Made by a program: the position numbers and the translations under genes. Shown here piece by piece: positions 50,099 to 60,464 of a stretch of 64,000 nt of DNA (within the stretch, counting starts at the first letter, position 1; each line of letters starts with the position of its first letter). The DNA comes from Kibdelosporangium aridum (GTDB taxonomy: Bacteria > Actinomycetota > Actinomycetes > Mycobacteriales > Pseudonocardiaceae): contig NZ_FWXV01000009.1 in NCBI RefSeq assembly GCF_900176515.1, forward strand, positions 434,001 to 498,000, written 5' to 3'. Below the pieces are notes generated by a model. That model did not search any database. It worked only from the letters and a program-made list of their open reading frames with translations, and was not told the origin of the DNA.

Positions 50099-52005
50099 GC
50101 GAACCCATCGACGAAGATCTGGCGGCGCTGGCGCGCGCCCATGGCGTGGCCACCTGGTACGAGGACGCGGACCAGCGCCGGGTCGAAGTGGACCGTGCGG
50201 TCGTACTGGAAGTCCTCGAACAGCTCGAAGTGGACCCTGCCGCGCCCGCTGCCGCCACCGGCTTGCCGGACACGATCGTTGTCCGGCAAGGAACTCGGTA
50301 CGAAACCGGTTCCGGACTGCTGCGCACCGAGGACGGCGCCCGGATCGGCATCACCGACCGGCTGCCCGCCGACCTTCCGTTGGGCTGGCACGTGTTGGAG
50401 GCCGAGGGCCGGGAAATCCCGCTCGCGGTGACGCCCGCACGGATGCCGGACGTGCCGCGTGCGTGGGGCTGGATGCTCCAGCTCTACGCCGTGCACTCGC
50501 GCGAATCGTGGGGCATGGGTGATTACGGCGACCTGGCGTCGTTTGCTCGTCAAGCCCAGGGACAGGGCGCGGGCGTGCTGCTGGTCAACCCGGTTCAGGC
50601 GATCGTGCCGACGTTGCCGGTCAACCGGTCGCCGTACTCGCCGTCCAGCCGCAGGTTCGCGAATCCCTTGTATATCAAGGTGACCGACACCGCGGAGTTC
50701 CATCGGGCGGACCCGTCGGTGCGTGCCCAAGTGCTTGCTTTGGCGCCGGGGCCACTCGGAGACCTGATCGACTACGATGTGGTCTGGGCGGCCAAGCTCG
50801 CCGCGCTGGAACTCCTGTGGCCCGGCGAGATTCGCGATCTGGAACCCGGCCTGCGCGACTACGCGACCTTCTGCGCGTTGGCTGAGCGGCACGGCGGCGA
50901 CTGGCGTGAGTGGCCCTCCTCGCTGCGGCACCCGGACAGTCCCGGCGTTGCAGCCGCCCGCCGCGAACTCGCGCCGCGGGTGGCATTCCACGCGTGGCTT
51001 CAGGAAGTCTGCGAGGCACAGCTGGGCACGGCTCGTGCGGCCGCCAGTGACATGGCGGTCGGCATCATGCACGACTTGCCCGTCGGCGTGGATCCCGGCG
51101 GCGCGGACGCGTGGGCGCTGCAAGACGTCCTCGCGCCACGCGTCACCGTCGGCGCGCCGCCGGACGCGTTCAGCCAACAAGGCCAGGACTGGCGGCTGCC
51201 GCCGTGGCGTCCGGACAAGCTCGCCGCGGCGGGATACCAACCTTTCATCGAAGTTTTACGCAGTGTGCTCAAGCACGGCGACGGCATCCGAGTCGATCAC
51301 GTCGCCGGACTGTGGCGGCTGTGGTGGATCCCGCCGGGCGAACCGCCGAGCCGTGGCACATACGTGCACTACGACTCCGAGGCGATGCTGGGCATCCTGG
51401 CGCTTGAGGCGCACCGTCACTCCGCCGTGGTGGTCGGTGAGGACCTCGGCACGGTCCAGCCGCACGTCACGCGGACGCTGCACGAGCGAGGGATGCTGTC
51501 CTCGGCCGTGCTGTACTTCCAGCGTGACTATGAAGCCCCTGGTCACCCGTTTGTGCCTATCCGTTCGTGGGAACCCGCTTCCATGGCGAGCATTTCCACC
51601 CATGACCTGCCGACCGCCGCCGGATTCCTCGAGGCCGAGAACGTCCGGGTGCGCGCCAGGCTCGGACTGGTCGACGACGCGGAGAAGGAGTACGACCGGG
51701 TGGCTGCGGAACGGCGTGACTTGATCGACTTCTTGGTGAAAGAAGGCGTACTGGAGTCGCCAGACGCGGACGAAGGCGAGATCCTGGTCGCCATGCACGC
51801 AGTGCTCACCCGCGCCCGCAGCGCGCTGATTCTCACATCACCCCCGGACGCACTCGGTGACCTGCGACAACCCAACCTGCCAGGAACGGTCGACGAGTAC
51901 CCGAATTGGCGAATTCCGCTGCCTGTGCCGGTCGAGGAGTTGTTCTCCCAGCCCGGTGTCCAGCGGGTCGTGCACGCTCTGGGCCAGGGCGCGAACCCTG
52001 GGTGA
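50095..52005 (+). CDS. malQ: 4-alpha-glucanotransferase (amylomaltase, GH77)
   Basis: A 636-aa GH77 enzyme that transfers alpha-1,4-glucan segments. It shows WGMGDYGDLASFA, NRSPYSPSSRRFANPLYI, the nucleophile region GIRVDHVAGLWRLWW, the acid EDLGT in VVVGEDLGTVQPHV and the late STHDLPTAAG. Family-like sequence begins right at 50095 (LSEPIDEDLAALARAHGVAT), but no ATG, GTG or TTG lies in frame between 49954 and GTG 50146. CTG 50095, with GAGGGA upstream and overlapping the previous stop (CTGA), is the likely start. First enzyme of the glucan/trehalose cluster. Confidence 0.9.
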   Translation: MSEPIDEDLAALARAHGVATWYEDADQRRVEVDRAVVLEVLEQLEVDPAAPAAATGLPDTIVVRQGTRYETGSGLLRTEDGARIGITDRLPADLPLGWHVLEAEGREIPLAVTPARMPDVPRAWGWMLQLYAVHSRESWGMGDYGDLASFARQAQGQGAGVLLVNPVQAIVPTLPVNRSPYSPSSRRFANPLYIKVTDTAEFHRADPSVRAQVLALAPGPLGDLIDYDVVWAAKLAALELLWPGEIRDLEPGLRDYATFCALAERHGGDWREWPSSLRHPDSPGVAAARRELAPRVAFHAWLQEVCEAQLGTARAAASDMAVGIMHDLPVGVDPGGADAWALQDVLAPRVTVGAPPDAFSQQGQDWRLPPWRPDKLAAAGYQPFIEVLRSVLKHGDGIRVDHVAGLWRLWWIPPGEPPSRGTYVHYDSEAMLGILALEAHRHSAVVVGEDLGTVQPHVTRTLHERGMLSSAVLYFQRDYEAPGHPFVPIRSWEPASMASISTHDLPTAAGFLEAENVRVRARLGLVDDAEKEYDRVAAERRDLIDFLVKEGVLESPDADEGEILVAMHAVLTRARSALILTSPPDALGDLRQPNLPGTVDEYPNWRIPLPVPVEELFSQPGVQRVVHALGQGANPG

Positions 52006-52077
52006 CATCGCCGTGCCCGTGATGAGCACGGCGGCGACCTCTTCTAGGGTCGTCGCAAAGCAACACGAGGAGCGAGT

Positions 52078-54195
52078 GTGCGGCCCTGGCCCGGATCCCC
52101 TTACCCGCTCGGCGCCACGTATGACGGCGCCGGGACCAACTTCGCGCTGTTCTCCGAGGTGGCCGAGTTCGTCGAGCTATGCCTGATCGACGACGACGGC
52201 CGGGAGGCGCGTATCAAACTGCCTGAGGTGGACGGGTTCGTGCACCACGGCTACCTGCCGACCATCGGTCCAGGCCAGCTGTACGGCTACCGCGTGCATG
52301 GGCCGTACGACCCGGTCAACGGGATGCGGTGCAACCCGAACAAGCTGCTGCTCGACCCGTACGCCAAAGCGGTCGCGGGCAGCAACGTCGACTGGCACGA
52401 ATCGCTGTTCGGGTACCCGTTCGGTCACCCGGACGAGCGCAATGACGCCGATTCGGCCGGGCATGTGCCGATGGCCGTGGTGGTCAGCCCGTATTTCGAC
52501 TGGGGCAATGACCGGCACCCGAAGACGCCGTACAACGAGTCGGTCATCTACGAGACGCACGTCCGCGGCTTGACTCTTCAGCATCCGTTCGTGCCGGAGG
52601 AAATCCGTGGCACGTATGCGGGTCTTGCGCACCCGGTGGTCATCGAACACCTCAAGAAGCTGGGCGTGACCGCGGTCGAACTGATGCCGGTGCACCAGTT
52701 CATCACCGACCACGCGCTGTCCGAGCGTGGCCTGCGCAACTACTGGGGCTACAACACGATCGGGTTCTTCGCGCCGCACTCCGCGTACTCGGCCGCCGGC
52801 CGGGGCAACCAGGTGCAGGAATTCAAGGCGATGGTCCGCGACCTGCACGAAGCGGACATCGAGGTCATCCTGGACGTGGTCTACAACCACACCGCCGAGG
52901 GCAACCACCTCGGGCCGACGTTGTCCATGCGTGGCATCGACAACGAGGCGTACTACCGGCTCGTGGACGACGACCGCCGCTTCTACATGGACTACACCGG
53001 CACCGGGAACTCGCTGAACGTCCGCAACCCGCACACCCTGCAGCTGATCATGGACTCGTTGCGGTACTGGGTGACCGAGATGCACGTCGACGGGTTCCGG
53101 TTCGACCTCGCCGCGACGCTGGCCCGCGAGTTCTACGACGTGGACAGGCTGTCGGCGTTCTTCGACATCGTCCAGCAGGACCCGGTGATCAGCCAGGTCA
53201 AGCTGATCGCCGAGCCGTGGGACGTCGGTCCCGGTGGCTACCAGGTCGGCAACTTCCCTCCGTTGTGGACGGAGTGGAACGGGAAATTCCGCGACACCGT
53301 CCGGGATTTCTGGCGCGGGGAGCCTGCGACGCTCGGCGAGTTCGCCTCCCGGATCACCGGATCGTCGGACCTGTACCAGGATGACGGGCGCAGGCCGTTC
53401 GCGTCGATCAACTTCGTCACCGCACACGACGGCTTCACGTTGAACGACTTGGTGTCGTACAACGACAAGCACAACGAGGCCAACGGCGAGGAGAACCGCG
53501 ACGGCGCCAACGACAACCGGTCGTGGAACTGCGGTGCCGAAGGCCAGACCGACGACCCCGAAGTCCTTTCCCTGCGGGCGAAGCAGCGCCGGAACATGAT
53601 GGCCACACTGATGCTCTCGCAGGGCGTGCCGATGCTGCTGGCCGGCGACGAGATCGGCCGTACCCAGGGCGGGAACAACAACGCCTACTGCCAGGACAAC
53701 GAGATCTCCTGGGTGGACTGGGAACGGGCCGAGGACTTCGCTGATCTCAAGGCGTTCACGTCCGCGCTGACCAAACTTCGCCGTGAGCACCCGGTGTTCC
53801 GGCGTCGCCGGTTCTTCGCCGGACGGCCGATCCGCAAGGGCGACGAGCTGCGCGACATCGGCTGGTTCACCCCGTCCGGCCAGGAGATGACCGAACAGGA
53901 CTGGGAATCCGGGTTCGGCCGGTGCATCGTGGTGTTCCTCAACGGCGAAGGCATCGCAGACCTCGACCAGCGCGGCGAACACGTCACCGACGACTCGTTC
54001 CTGATGTGCTTCAACGCCCATCACGAGGACATCGACGTGACACTGCCCAACGGCGACTACGCCGAGAACTGGACAGTTGTGGTGGACACCGCGACCGGTG
54101 AAGTCGAGGCCGGGCCGACCATTCCGGCCAAGTCCACGCTCAAGGTGGTTGCCAGGTCCCTGGTCGTGCTGCAACGAACCGAGGAAGAAGAGTAG
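52078..54195 (+). CDS. glgX: Glycogen debranching enzyme
   Basis: A 705-aa isoamylase-type GH13 enzyme removing alpha-1,6 branches. It has an N-terminal CBM48 ([19 protein letters not shown]), then [24 protein letters not shown] (nucleophile Asp), [15 protein letters not shown] (acid Glu) and [18 protein letters not shown] (third Asp). GTG 52078 follows GAGGAG. The stop directly abuts the treY start (TAG then ATG), so the two are co-translated. Confidence 0.95.
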   Translation: MRPWPGSPYPLGATYDGAGTNFALFSEVAEFVELCLIDDDGREARIKLPEVDGFVHHGYLPTIGPGQLYGYRVHGPYDPVNGMRCNPNKLLLDPYAKAVAGSNVDWHESLFGYPFGHPDERNDADSAGHVPMAVVVSPYFDWGNDRHPKTPYNESVIYETHVRGLTLQHPFVPEEIRGTYAGLAHPVVIEHLKKLGVTAVELMPVHQFITDHALSERGLRNYWGYNTIGFFAPHSAYSAAGRGNQVQEFKAMVRDLHEADIEVILDVVYNHTAEGNHLGPTLSMRGIDNEAYYRLVDDDRRFYMDYTGTGNSLNVRNPHTLQLIMDSLRYWVTEMHVDGFRFDLAATLAREFYDVDRLSAFFDIVQQDPVISQVKLIAEPWDVGPGGYQVGNFPPLWTEWNGKFRDTVRDFWRGEPATLGEFASRITGSSDLYQDDGRRPFASINFVTAHDGFTLNDLVSYNDKHNEANGEENRDGANDNRSWNCGAEGQTDDPEVLSLRAKQRRNMMATLMLSQGVPMLLAGDEIGRTQGGNNNAYCQDNEISWVDWERAEDFADLKAFTSALTKLRREHPVFRRRRFFAGRPIRKGDELRDIGWFTPSGQEMTEQDWESGFGRCIVVFLNGEGIADLDQRGEHVTDDSFLMCFNAHHEDIDVTLPNGDYAENWTVVVDTATGEVEAGPTIPAKSTLKVVARSLVVLQRTEEEE

Positions 54196-56373
54196 ATGAT
54201 CCCCAGCTCCACCTACCGGCTGCAGCTCGGGCCGGACATGACGTTCGAGCATGTCGCCGAGATCGCGGACTACCTTGCCGCGCTGGGCGTCGGCGCGGTG
54301 TACGCCTCGCCGGTGCTTGCCGCGACGCCGGGTTCCACGCACGGCTACGACGTGGTGGACCCGACCGTCGCGAGCTCGGTGCTCGGCGGCGAGGACGCGC
54401 GGATGCGTCTGGTCGGTGAGCTGCAGGAGCTGGAGCTGGGACTGGTCATCGACCTCGTGCCCAACCACATGGGCATCGCCGATCCGCCGTCGAACCGGTG
54501 GTGGTGGGACGTGCTGGCCAACGGCCGGTCGTCGCAGTACGCGACGTTCTTCGACATCGACTGGGACGCCGGGCCGGTCCTCGTGCCCGTACTCGGATCC
54601 GACTCGCTCGACGATCTGTCCATTGTGGATGACGAGCTGCGGTACTTCGATCACCGGTTCCCCCTCGCCGAGGGGACTTCCGGTGGAACGCCGCAGGAGG
54701 TCCACGAACGCCAGCACTACCGGCTGGTCAACTGGCGCAGGGGCAACTCCGAGCTGAACTACCGGCGGTTCTTCGACATCACCACGCTCGCCGCCGTGCG
54801 GGTGGAGGACCCTGTGGTGTTCGAGGCGACGCATTCGGCCGTGCTGCGGTGGATCTCGAACCTGGAGGTCACCGGGCTGCGGATCGATCACCCGGACGGC
54901 CTGGCCAATCCGGGGGAGTACCTGCGGCGGTTGCGCGAGGCGGCACCGTCGGCGTGGATCGTGGTGGAGAAGATCCTTGGCCCGGACGAGACTCTGCCGT
55001 CGACGTGGCCCGTGCACGGTACCACCGGCTATGACAAGCTTCGCCTTGTCTGCGGGCTGTTCATCGACCAGGCCGCTGAGGCGAAGTTCTCGGAGCTGGC
55101 AGGCAACCAGGACCTGCTCGCGATGGAGCTGGACCGCAAGCGCTGGGTTGCCGAGAACCTGCTGCGTGCCGAGGTTCGCCGGATCTCGCGGCTCGGTGTC
55201 GACGAGAACGACGTCATCTCCTTCCTGCCACGGTTCCCGGTCTACCGGTCCTATGTGGCCGATGGGGTGATGCAGAACCTGCCGCCTGGTGCGATTGCTG
55301 AGCGGATGCTGGCCGAACCCGGCGGCGAGTTGACCTCCCGCGTCGAGCAGACCGCGGCGATGGTGATGGCCAAGGGCGTCGAGGACACGACTTTCTACCG
55401 GTACAACCGGTTCGTCGCGTTGAACGAGGTCGGCAGCGACCCCGGGCGCTTCGGCGTGTCGGTGGAGGAATTCCACGGCAAGGTGGCGTCGGCCACCGAG
55501 ACGAGCATGACCGCACTGTCCACACACGACACCAAGCGGTCCGAGGACGTCCGGGCCCGGCTCGCGGTGCTGTCGGAGATCCCGGACGAGTTCGCCGATC
55601 TGGTGCAGCGGTGGACGGCGAAGGCCGGCTTGTCCGAACCGACGCTCAACCTGTTGGCGTGGCAGACGGTCGTGGGCGCGTGGCCGATCAGCGAGTCCCG
55701 GCTCGCCGCGTATCTGGAGAAAGCCTCGCGGGAAGCCAAGATCGCCACGAGCTGGACCGACCGCAACGCCGAGTTCGACGCCGAAGTCGCCGCGTGGCCT
55801 GGACGCGTGCTCGCCGAACTGGGCTCGGAGATCGAGGAGTTCGTCTCGCGGGTACGCGGCCCGGGGTGGTCGAACTCGTTGGGACAGAAGCTCGTCCAGT
55901 TGGCGATGCCCGGCGTGCCCGACGTCTACCAGGGCACCGAGCTGTGGGACTACTCGCTGGTGGACCCGGACAACCGGCGGCCGGTGGACTTCGAACTGCG
56001 CCGCGAGATCCTGGCCGAGATCGAGGACACACCGCCGCCGATCGACGAGTCCGGCGCGGCCAAACTCCACGTGGTGTCCCGGATTTTGCGGCTGCGGTGG
56101 GAACGTCCCGAGTTGTTCACCGGCTACACGCCAGTTTCGGCCTCAGGTCCTGCGGCGGATCACCTGATCGGGTTCGCACGTAACGGCCTTGTCGCGGCGG
56201 CGACCCGGCTGCCCATCGGGTTGGAGCGGTCCGGCGGTTGGCGTGACACCGTTCTTACGTTGGACGGGGAGTGGTCCGACGCGTTGACGGATCGGTCGCA
56301 TTTCGGCGATGTCGAGGTTGCCGAGTTGTTCTTCCAGTATCCGGTGGCGTTGTTGGTTCGGAGCGGCCAGTGA
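54196..56373 (+). CDS. treY: Malto-oligosyltrehalose synthase
   Basis: A 725-aa GH13 enzyme that converts the reducing-end alpha-1,4 bond of maltodextrin to alpha,alpha-1,1, giving maltooligosyl-trehalose. It starts with STYRLQLGPDMTFEHVAEI and shows DLVPNHMGIADP, GLRIDHPDGLANP, WIVVEKILGPDE, AMVMAKGVEDTTFYRYNR and STHDTKRSEDVRARL, all TreY hallmarks. It overlaps treZ by 4 bp (GTGA). Confidence 0.95.
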   Translation: MIPSSTYRLQLGPDMTFEHVAEIADYLAALGVGAVYASPVLAATPGSTHGYDVVDPTVASSVLGGEDARMRLVGELQELELGLVIDLVPNHMGIADPPSNRWWWDVLANGRSSQYATFFDIDWDAGPVLVPVLGSDSLDDLSIVDDELRYFDHRFPLAEGTSGGTPQEVHERQHYRLVNWRRGNSELNYRRFFDITTLAAVRVEDPVVFEATHSAVLRWISNLEVTGLRIDHPDGLANPGEYLRRLREAAPSAWIVVEKILGPDETLPSTWPVHGTTGYDKLRLVCGLFIDQAAEAKFSELAGNQDLLAMELDRKRWVAENLLRAEVRRISRLGVDENDVISFLPRFPVYRSYVADGVMQNLPPGAIAERMLAEPGGELTSRVEQTAAMVMAKGVEDTTFYRYNRFVALNEVGSDPGRFGVSVEEFHGKVASATETSMTALSTHDTKRSEDVRARLAVLSEIPDEFADLVQRWTAKAGLSEPTLNLLAWQTVVGAWPISESRLAAYLEKASREAKIATSWTDRNAEFDAEVAAWPGRVLAELGSEIEEFVSRVRGPGWSNSLGQKLVQLAMPGVPDVYQGTELWDYSLVDPDNRRPVDFELRREILAEIEDTPPPIDESGAAKLHVVSRILRLRWERPELFTGYTPVSASGPAADHLIGFARNGLVAAATRLPIGLERSGGWRDTVLTLDGEWSDALTDRSHFGDVEVAELFFQYPVALLVRSGQ

Positions 56374-58055
56374 CTTTTTCGGTGTGGGCGCCGGGCAAGT
56401 CCCGGGTCCGGGTGCGGGTCGACGGCGAGTTCCACCCGATGACCGAGGAGTCTGGCGGCTGGTGGCACGCCGACGTCCCGGGGACGAACTACTCGTTCTT
56501 CGTGGACGACGATGAGACCCCGTTGCCGGACCCGCGCTCGCTGCGTCAGCCGGAAGGCGTTTTCGGGCCGTCCCAGGTCTACGACCACAGTGCTTTTGCG
56601 TGGACCGATCAGGCGTGGACGGGCCGCGCGTTGCCCGGAAGCGTGCTGTACGAGCTGCACATCGGGACTTTCACGCCGGAAGGCACGTTCGATTCGGCGA
56701 TCGGCAGGCTTGATCACCTGGTGGATCTGGGCATCGACTTGGTCGAGGTGATGCCCGTCAACTCGTTCGACGGCACCACAGGATGGGGCTATGACGGCGT
56801 TCTGTGGGGCGCGGTGCATGAGCCTTACGGCGGGCCGGACGGGTTCAAGCGTTTTGTCGACGCGGCGCATGCTCGTGGCCTCGGTGTGGTTCTGGACGTG
56901 GTCTACAACCACATGGGGCCTTCCGGCGCCTTCCTCGACCGGTTCGGGCCCTACTTCGCCGGGCGCAACCTCTGGGGACCGGCCCTGAACGTGACCGGCC
57001 CTGGCTCCGACGAGGTCCGCCGGTACGTGCTCGACAACGCCTTGATGTGGTTTCGGGACTTCCACGTCGACGCGCTGCGGCTGGACGCCATTCACGCCAT
57101 TTTGGACACTCGGGCCACGCACATCCTCGAGGAAATGGCCCAGGAAGTCGACGCGCTGTCGGCTGGGCTGCGGCGGCCGTTGTCGTTGATCGCCGAGTCC
57201 GATTTGAACGATCCTCGGCACGTCACGCCTCGCGCGGCCGGTGGTTACGGCCTCGCGGCACAGTGGTGCGACGATCTGCACCACGCGCTGCACGTGTTCA
57301 TGACCGGCGAAACACAGGGCTACTACAAGGATTTCGGCGCGCCCAACGCCCTGAAGACCACACTGGAGAACGCTTTTTTCCATGCTGGAACATGGTCGTC
57401 GTTCCGTGACCGCACGCATGGCCGTCCGATCGACAAGTCCGTGACGCCAGGCCACCGGTTCCTGTGTTTCCTGCAGAACCACGACCAGATCGGCAACCGC
57501 GCCACGGGCGACCGGATGTCCGCGTCCGTCTCGCCGGGTGTGCTCGCGTGCGGTGCCGCGATCATGTTCTGCTCTCCCTACACCCCAATGGTTTTCATGG
57601 GTGAGGAGTGGGCGGCTTCGACGCCGTGGCAGTTCTTCGCGTCCTTTCCCGATCCCGGGTTGGCCGAGGCGGTCCGGACCGGTCGCCGTAAGGAGTTCGC
57701 CGAACACGGCTGGGGTGAATCCGAGGTCCCTGACCCGATTGACCCGCAGACGGTGGTGAACTCCCGGCTGGACTGGTCCGAACTAGACAGTCCGGTGCAC
57801 GCTTCCATGCTGGACTTGTACAAGTCACTGATCGCGTTGCGGCGCAAGCATCCTGAGTTGTCAGATCCGCGGCTGGACAAGTTCTCCGTCGAGCAGGACG
57901 ACCGGGTGGTGACCTTGCACCGCGGCCGGATCACACTCGTCTGCAACCTGGGCACGACCGACGTTCAGCGCCCGCCGGGCGAAGTGCTGCTTTCGTCCCC
58001 AGGGGTCCGCGGTGACGTGGTTGCGCCGGAGAGCTTCGCCATCGTCATCCACTGA
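56370..58055 (+). CDS. treZ: Malto-oligosyltrehalose trehalohydrolase
   Basis: A 561-aa GH13 enzyme that releases trehalose from maltooligosyl-trehalose. It has an N-terminal beta-sandwich (FSVWAPGKSRVRVRVDG), then ELHIGTFTPEGTFDSAIGRL, DVVYNHMGPSGAFLDRFGP, DALRLDAIHAILD, SLIAESDLNDPR and FLQNHDQIGNRA. GTG 56370 overlaps treY; upstream open frame to 56271 is shadow. With TreY it forms the trehalose-from-glycogen pathway, fed by GlgX and MalQ. Confidence 0.95.
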   Translation: MTFSVWAPGKSRVRVRVDGEFHPMTEESGGWWHADVPGTNYSFFVDDDETPLPDPRSLRQPEGVFGPSQVYDHSAFAWTDQAWTGRALPGSVLYELHIGTFTPEGTFDSAIGRLDHLVDLGIDLVEVMPVNSFDGTTGWGYDGVLWGAVHEPYGGPDGFKRFVDAAHARGLGVVLDVVYNHMGPSGAFLDRFGPYFAGRNLWGPALNVTGPGSDEVRRYVLDNALMWFRDFHVDALRLDAIHAILDTRATHILEEMAQEVDALSAGLRRPLSLIAESDLNDPRHVTPRAAGGYGLAAQWCDDLHHALHVFMTGETQGYYKDFGAPNALKTTLENAFFHAGTWSSFRDRTHGRPIDKSVTPGHRFLCFLQNHDQIGNRATGDRMSASVSPGVLACGAAIMFCSPYTPMVFMGEEWAASTPWQFFASFPDPGLAEAVRTGRRKEFAEHGWGESEVPDPIDPQTVVNSRLDWSELDSPVHASMLDLYKSLIALRRKHPELSDPRLDKFSVEQDDRVVTLHRGRITLVCNLGTTDVQRPPGEVLLSSPGVRGDVVAPESFAIVIH

Positions 58056-58097
58056 AGGCATCCGTGCGGGCCTGGGGGACCGACGTCTATTGTCGGA

Positions 58098-58115
58098 TGT
58101 AGTAGGTCTGCTACA
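58098..58115. promoter_or_regulatory. Near-perfect 18-bp inverted repeat, candidate operator
   Basis: TGTAGTAG-GT-CTGCTACA pairs at 7 of 8 positions. It lies 34 bp before the ABC transporter ATPase gene, whose operon ends with a small XRE regulator, so autoregulation is plausible. Confidence 0.55.
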
Positions 58116-58148
58116 TTTCGATGGAGACGTTCGACCAGGAGGATCCTG

Positions 58149-59051
58149 ATGATGGGGGATGACCTCGTGCTTGACGTACGCGACTTACGCATGCGGTACG
58201 GCACGAACGATGTGCTGAAAGGCGTGAACTTCCACGCCTGTCGCGGGGAGGTGCTGGCCTTGCTCGGCCCGAACGGCGCGGGCAAGACCACGACGATCGA
58301 GATCCTCGAAGGCTTCCGGATGCGGTCCGCGGGCGAGGTGTCGGTACTGGGGGTGGACCCCGCGCACGCCGACGAAGCGTGGCGGGCGCGGCTCGGGGTG
58401 GTCCTGCAGTCCTGGCGTGACCACGGGAAATGGCGGGTCCGGGACCTGCTGGCGCACATCGGCAGCTTCTACGAGCCGTACCAGAAGCCGTGGGACACCG
58501 ACGAGTTGGTCGAGGCGGTCGGCCTGACCGAGCACGCCCGCAAGCGGGTGATGAGCCTGTCCGGTGGCCAGCGGCGGCGGCTTGACGTGGCTGTCGGCAT
58601 TGTGGGCCGTCCTGACCTGCTGTTCCTCGACGAGCCGACGGTTGGTTTCGACCCGGCTGCCAGGCGGGAGTTCCACGACCTGGTGCACCGGCTGTCCGAC
58701 GACGAGGACACCACGATCCTGCTTACGACGCACGACCTGGCCGAAGCGGAGAAGCTGGCGGACCGGATCCTGATCCTCGCCGGTGGCCGTGTGATCGCCG
58801 ACGGGTCGGCGGATCAGTTGTCGCTGCAGATGTCCACTGAGTCGGAAGTGAAGTGGACGCTGCACGGCCAGCGTTACGTGCACGCGACGACGGAAGCGAC
58901 CAAGTTCGTGCACGACCTGTTCAAACAGCACGGTGACGACATCGGTGACCTTGAGGTGCGCCGCGGCAGCCTCGAGGACACATACATGGCCATGGTGGTG
59001 GCTTTCGAATCCGGCCAAGCCGAGCGTGAGTTCGTGGAGGTGACCCGATGA
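58149..59051 (+). CDS. ABC transporter ATP-binding protein (drug/lipid exporter type)
   Basis: A 300-aa ABC ATPase with Walker A GPNGAGKTTT, signature LSGGQRRRLDVAVG, Walker B LLFLDEPTVGFDP and H-loop TTHDLAEAE. Its C-terminal extension (LRVRR-like, LEDTYMAMVV) is as in ABC-2 exporters. AGGAGG lies just before ATG 58149; a second ATG at 58152 is possible. The stop overlaps the permease start (ATGA). Confidence 0.94.
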   Translation: MMGDDLVLDVRDLRMRYGTNDVLKGVNFHACRGEVLALLGPNGAGKTTTIEILEGFRMRSAGEVSVLGVDPAHADEAWRARLGVVLQSWRDHGKWRVRDLLAHIGSFYEPYQKPWDTDELVEAVGLTEHARKRVMSLSGGQRRRLDVAVGIVGRPDLLFLDEPTVGFDPAARREFHDLVHRLSDDEDTTILLTTHDLAEAEKLADRILILAGGRVIADGSADQLSLQMSTESEVKWTLHGQRYVHATTEATKFVHDLFKQHGDDIGDLEVRRGSLEDTYMAMVVAFESGQAEREFVEVTR

Positions 59052-59899
59052 ACCCGCTGGCGGCGGCCGCCAGGGCCGGGTTGCGCCGTGGCGTGATCGA
59101 GTTCAAGCAGTCGTTCATCACCGCGCAGGACCTGGTCGGCCTGGTGGTGCCGAACCTGATCCTGATCATCGTGATGATCTTCATGCGCGGCTCGACGGTT
59201 GGCACGACCGGGTTTTCCCTCGGCACGATGTCGTTGAGCGGTGTGCTCGGAATGAGCGTCGCGTTCAGCGGCATGATGACCGTGATGCAGCACCTCACGA
59301 TCGAACGCGAGGACGGCACACTGCTGCGTGCGAAGGCGCTCCCGAACGGGATGTTCGGCTACCTCGTCGGCAAGGTCGTTGTCGTGTCCGGACTGACGGT
59401 GGTCGGACTGCTGGCGATCCTGATTCCTGGGTTGTTCCTCTTCGACGGTCTCGCGTTCGATACGGTCGGTTCGTGGCTGACATTGATCTGGGTGCTCGTG
59501 CTCGGGCTGATGGCGACGATGCCGATCGGCGCGGTGCTCGGTTCGATGTTCTCCAACCCGCGCAACGCGGGCGTGACGATGCTCCCGGTGATGGGCCTGG
59601 TCGCGATCTCGGGGATCTTCGTCCCGCTGACGGAGATGGCGAGCTGGCTGCAGCCGATCGGGCAGCTGTTCCCGATTTACTGGCTGGGCTTGGGAATGCG
59701 GTCGGCGTTGCTGCCTGACCAGCTTGTCGTGGTGGAGATCGGCCAGTCGTGGCGGCACCTGGAAACGGTCGGTGTGCTTGGTGCGTGGGCGATCGCCGGC
59801 TTCATCGTGGCGCCGATCATCCTGCGCCGGATGGCCCGCCGTGAGTCGGGTGCGGCCCTGGCCCAGCGTCGTGAGAAGGCACTGCAGAGGATCACCTGA
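59048..59899 (+). CDS. ABC-2 type transporter permease
   Basis: A 283-aa membrane protein with six hydrophobic segments (LVGLVVPNLILIIVMIFM, VVVVSGLTVVGLLAILI-like and others) and the ABC-2 consensus region MLPVMGLVAISGIFVPLTEMASWLQ. It is the partner of the preceding ATPase; half-transporters of this type dimerise to form exporters. The stop overlaps the start of the XRE gene (TGATG). Confidence 0.9.
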   Translation: MNPLAAAARAGLRRGVIEFKQSFITAQDLVGLVVPNLILIIVMIFMRGSTVGTTGFSLGTMSLSGVLGMSVAFSGMMTVMQHLTIEREDGTLLRAKALPNGMFGYLVGKVVVVSGLTVVGLLAILIPGLFLFDGLAFDTVGSWLTLIWVLVLGLMATMPIGAVLGSMFSNPRNAGVTMLPVMGLVAISGIFVPLTEMASWLQPIGQLFPIYWLGLGMRSALLPDQLVVVEIGQSWRHLETVGVLGAWAIAGFIVAPIILRRMARRESGAALAQRREKALQRIT

Positions 59900-60138
59900 T
59901 GAGTGGCGAGGTCATCTACAACCGCATCGCGATGCTGCGGGCGGAGCGCGGCATCTCCCGCCGCCAACTGGCCGACGCCCTGGGCGTGCACTATCAGACA
60001 ATCGGATACCTCGAACGCGGCGAGTACAGCCCCAGCCTGTACCTGGCACTGAAGATCGCGGAGTACTTCGAAGTCGCGGTGGAGGTGGTCTTCTCCACCG
60101 CGCCATTCCCCCGTATCGGAGCGGAAAAAGCCGGCTGA
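59899..60138 (+). CDS. Small XRE/Cro-type HTH regulator
   Basis: A 79-aa HTH_3 protein (IAMLRAERGISRRQLADALGVHYQTIGYLERGEYSPSLYLALKIAEYF, key part ISRRQLADALGVHYQTIGYL) of the YozG/compact regulator type. Translationally coupled to the ABC permease. It probably represses this operon via the inverted repeat at 58098-58115. Confidence 0.9.
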   Translation: MSGEVIYNRIAMLRAERGISRRQLADALGVHYQTIGYLERGEYSPSLYLALKIAEYFEVAVEVVFSTAPFPRIGAEKAG

Positions 60139-60464
60139 CTCCGGGCGCCGCTCGCGGGCCCGAAACGACAAATTCCCGCATTCATCGAACACTCAGCACC
60201 GTGCCGTCCAATTGGATTGGCCGGGAAATGCGCGACCTTGATCAAAACCGGATTTCACCTGTTCGGCCTACACGTGCGGCGCCTTGGTGTGCTTCAATGG
60301 CGTCGCTTTGGGGATGACTGGGGTCCGGAAAAGATCTGCTTCCCGCGTGAGGCGGCTGTCCGGAGAGATCAATTTCGTGTGGTGATCCCGAGGGTGGTCG
60401 AACAAGGTGCCGCCCCCGGCGGATTCAGTGCGGCCGGAATACCGGTGTTGGGGGAATTCGAATC
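60139..60464. other. Intergenic region before the RHS gene
   Basis: 326 bp without a supported gene. The only regular structures are a short CCAATTGGATTGG stretch near 60208 and the RHS Shine-Dalgarno GGGGGA (60450-60455). TTGATC (60238) could be a -35 box but lacks a matching -10. Confidence 0.4.

Noticed and set aside
52177-56070. 1297-codon open frame on the minus strand
   Set aside because: It is antisense to glgX and treY, has low-complexity Arg/Val/Gly composition and no family motif; it is a high-GC third-position artefact.
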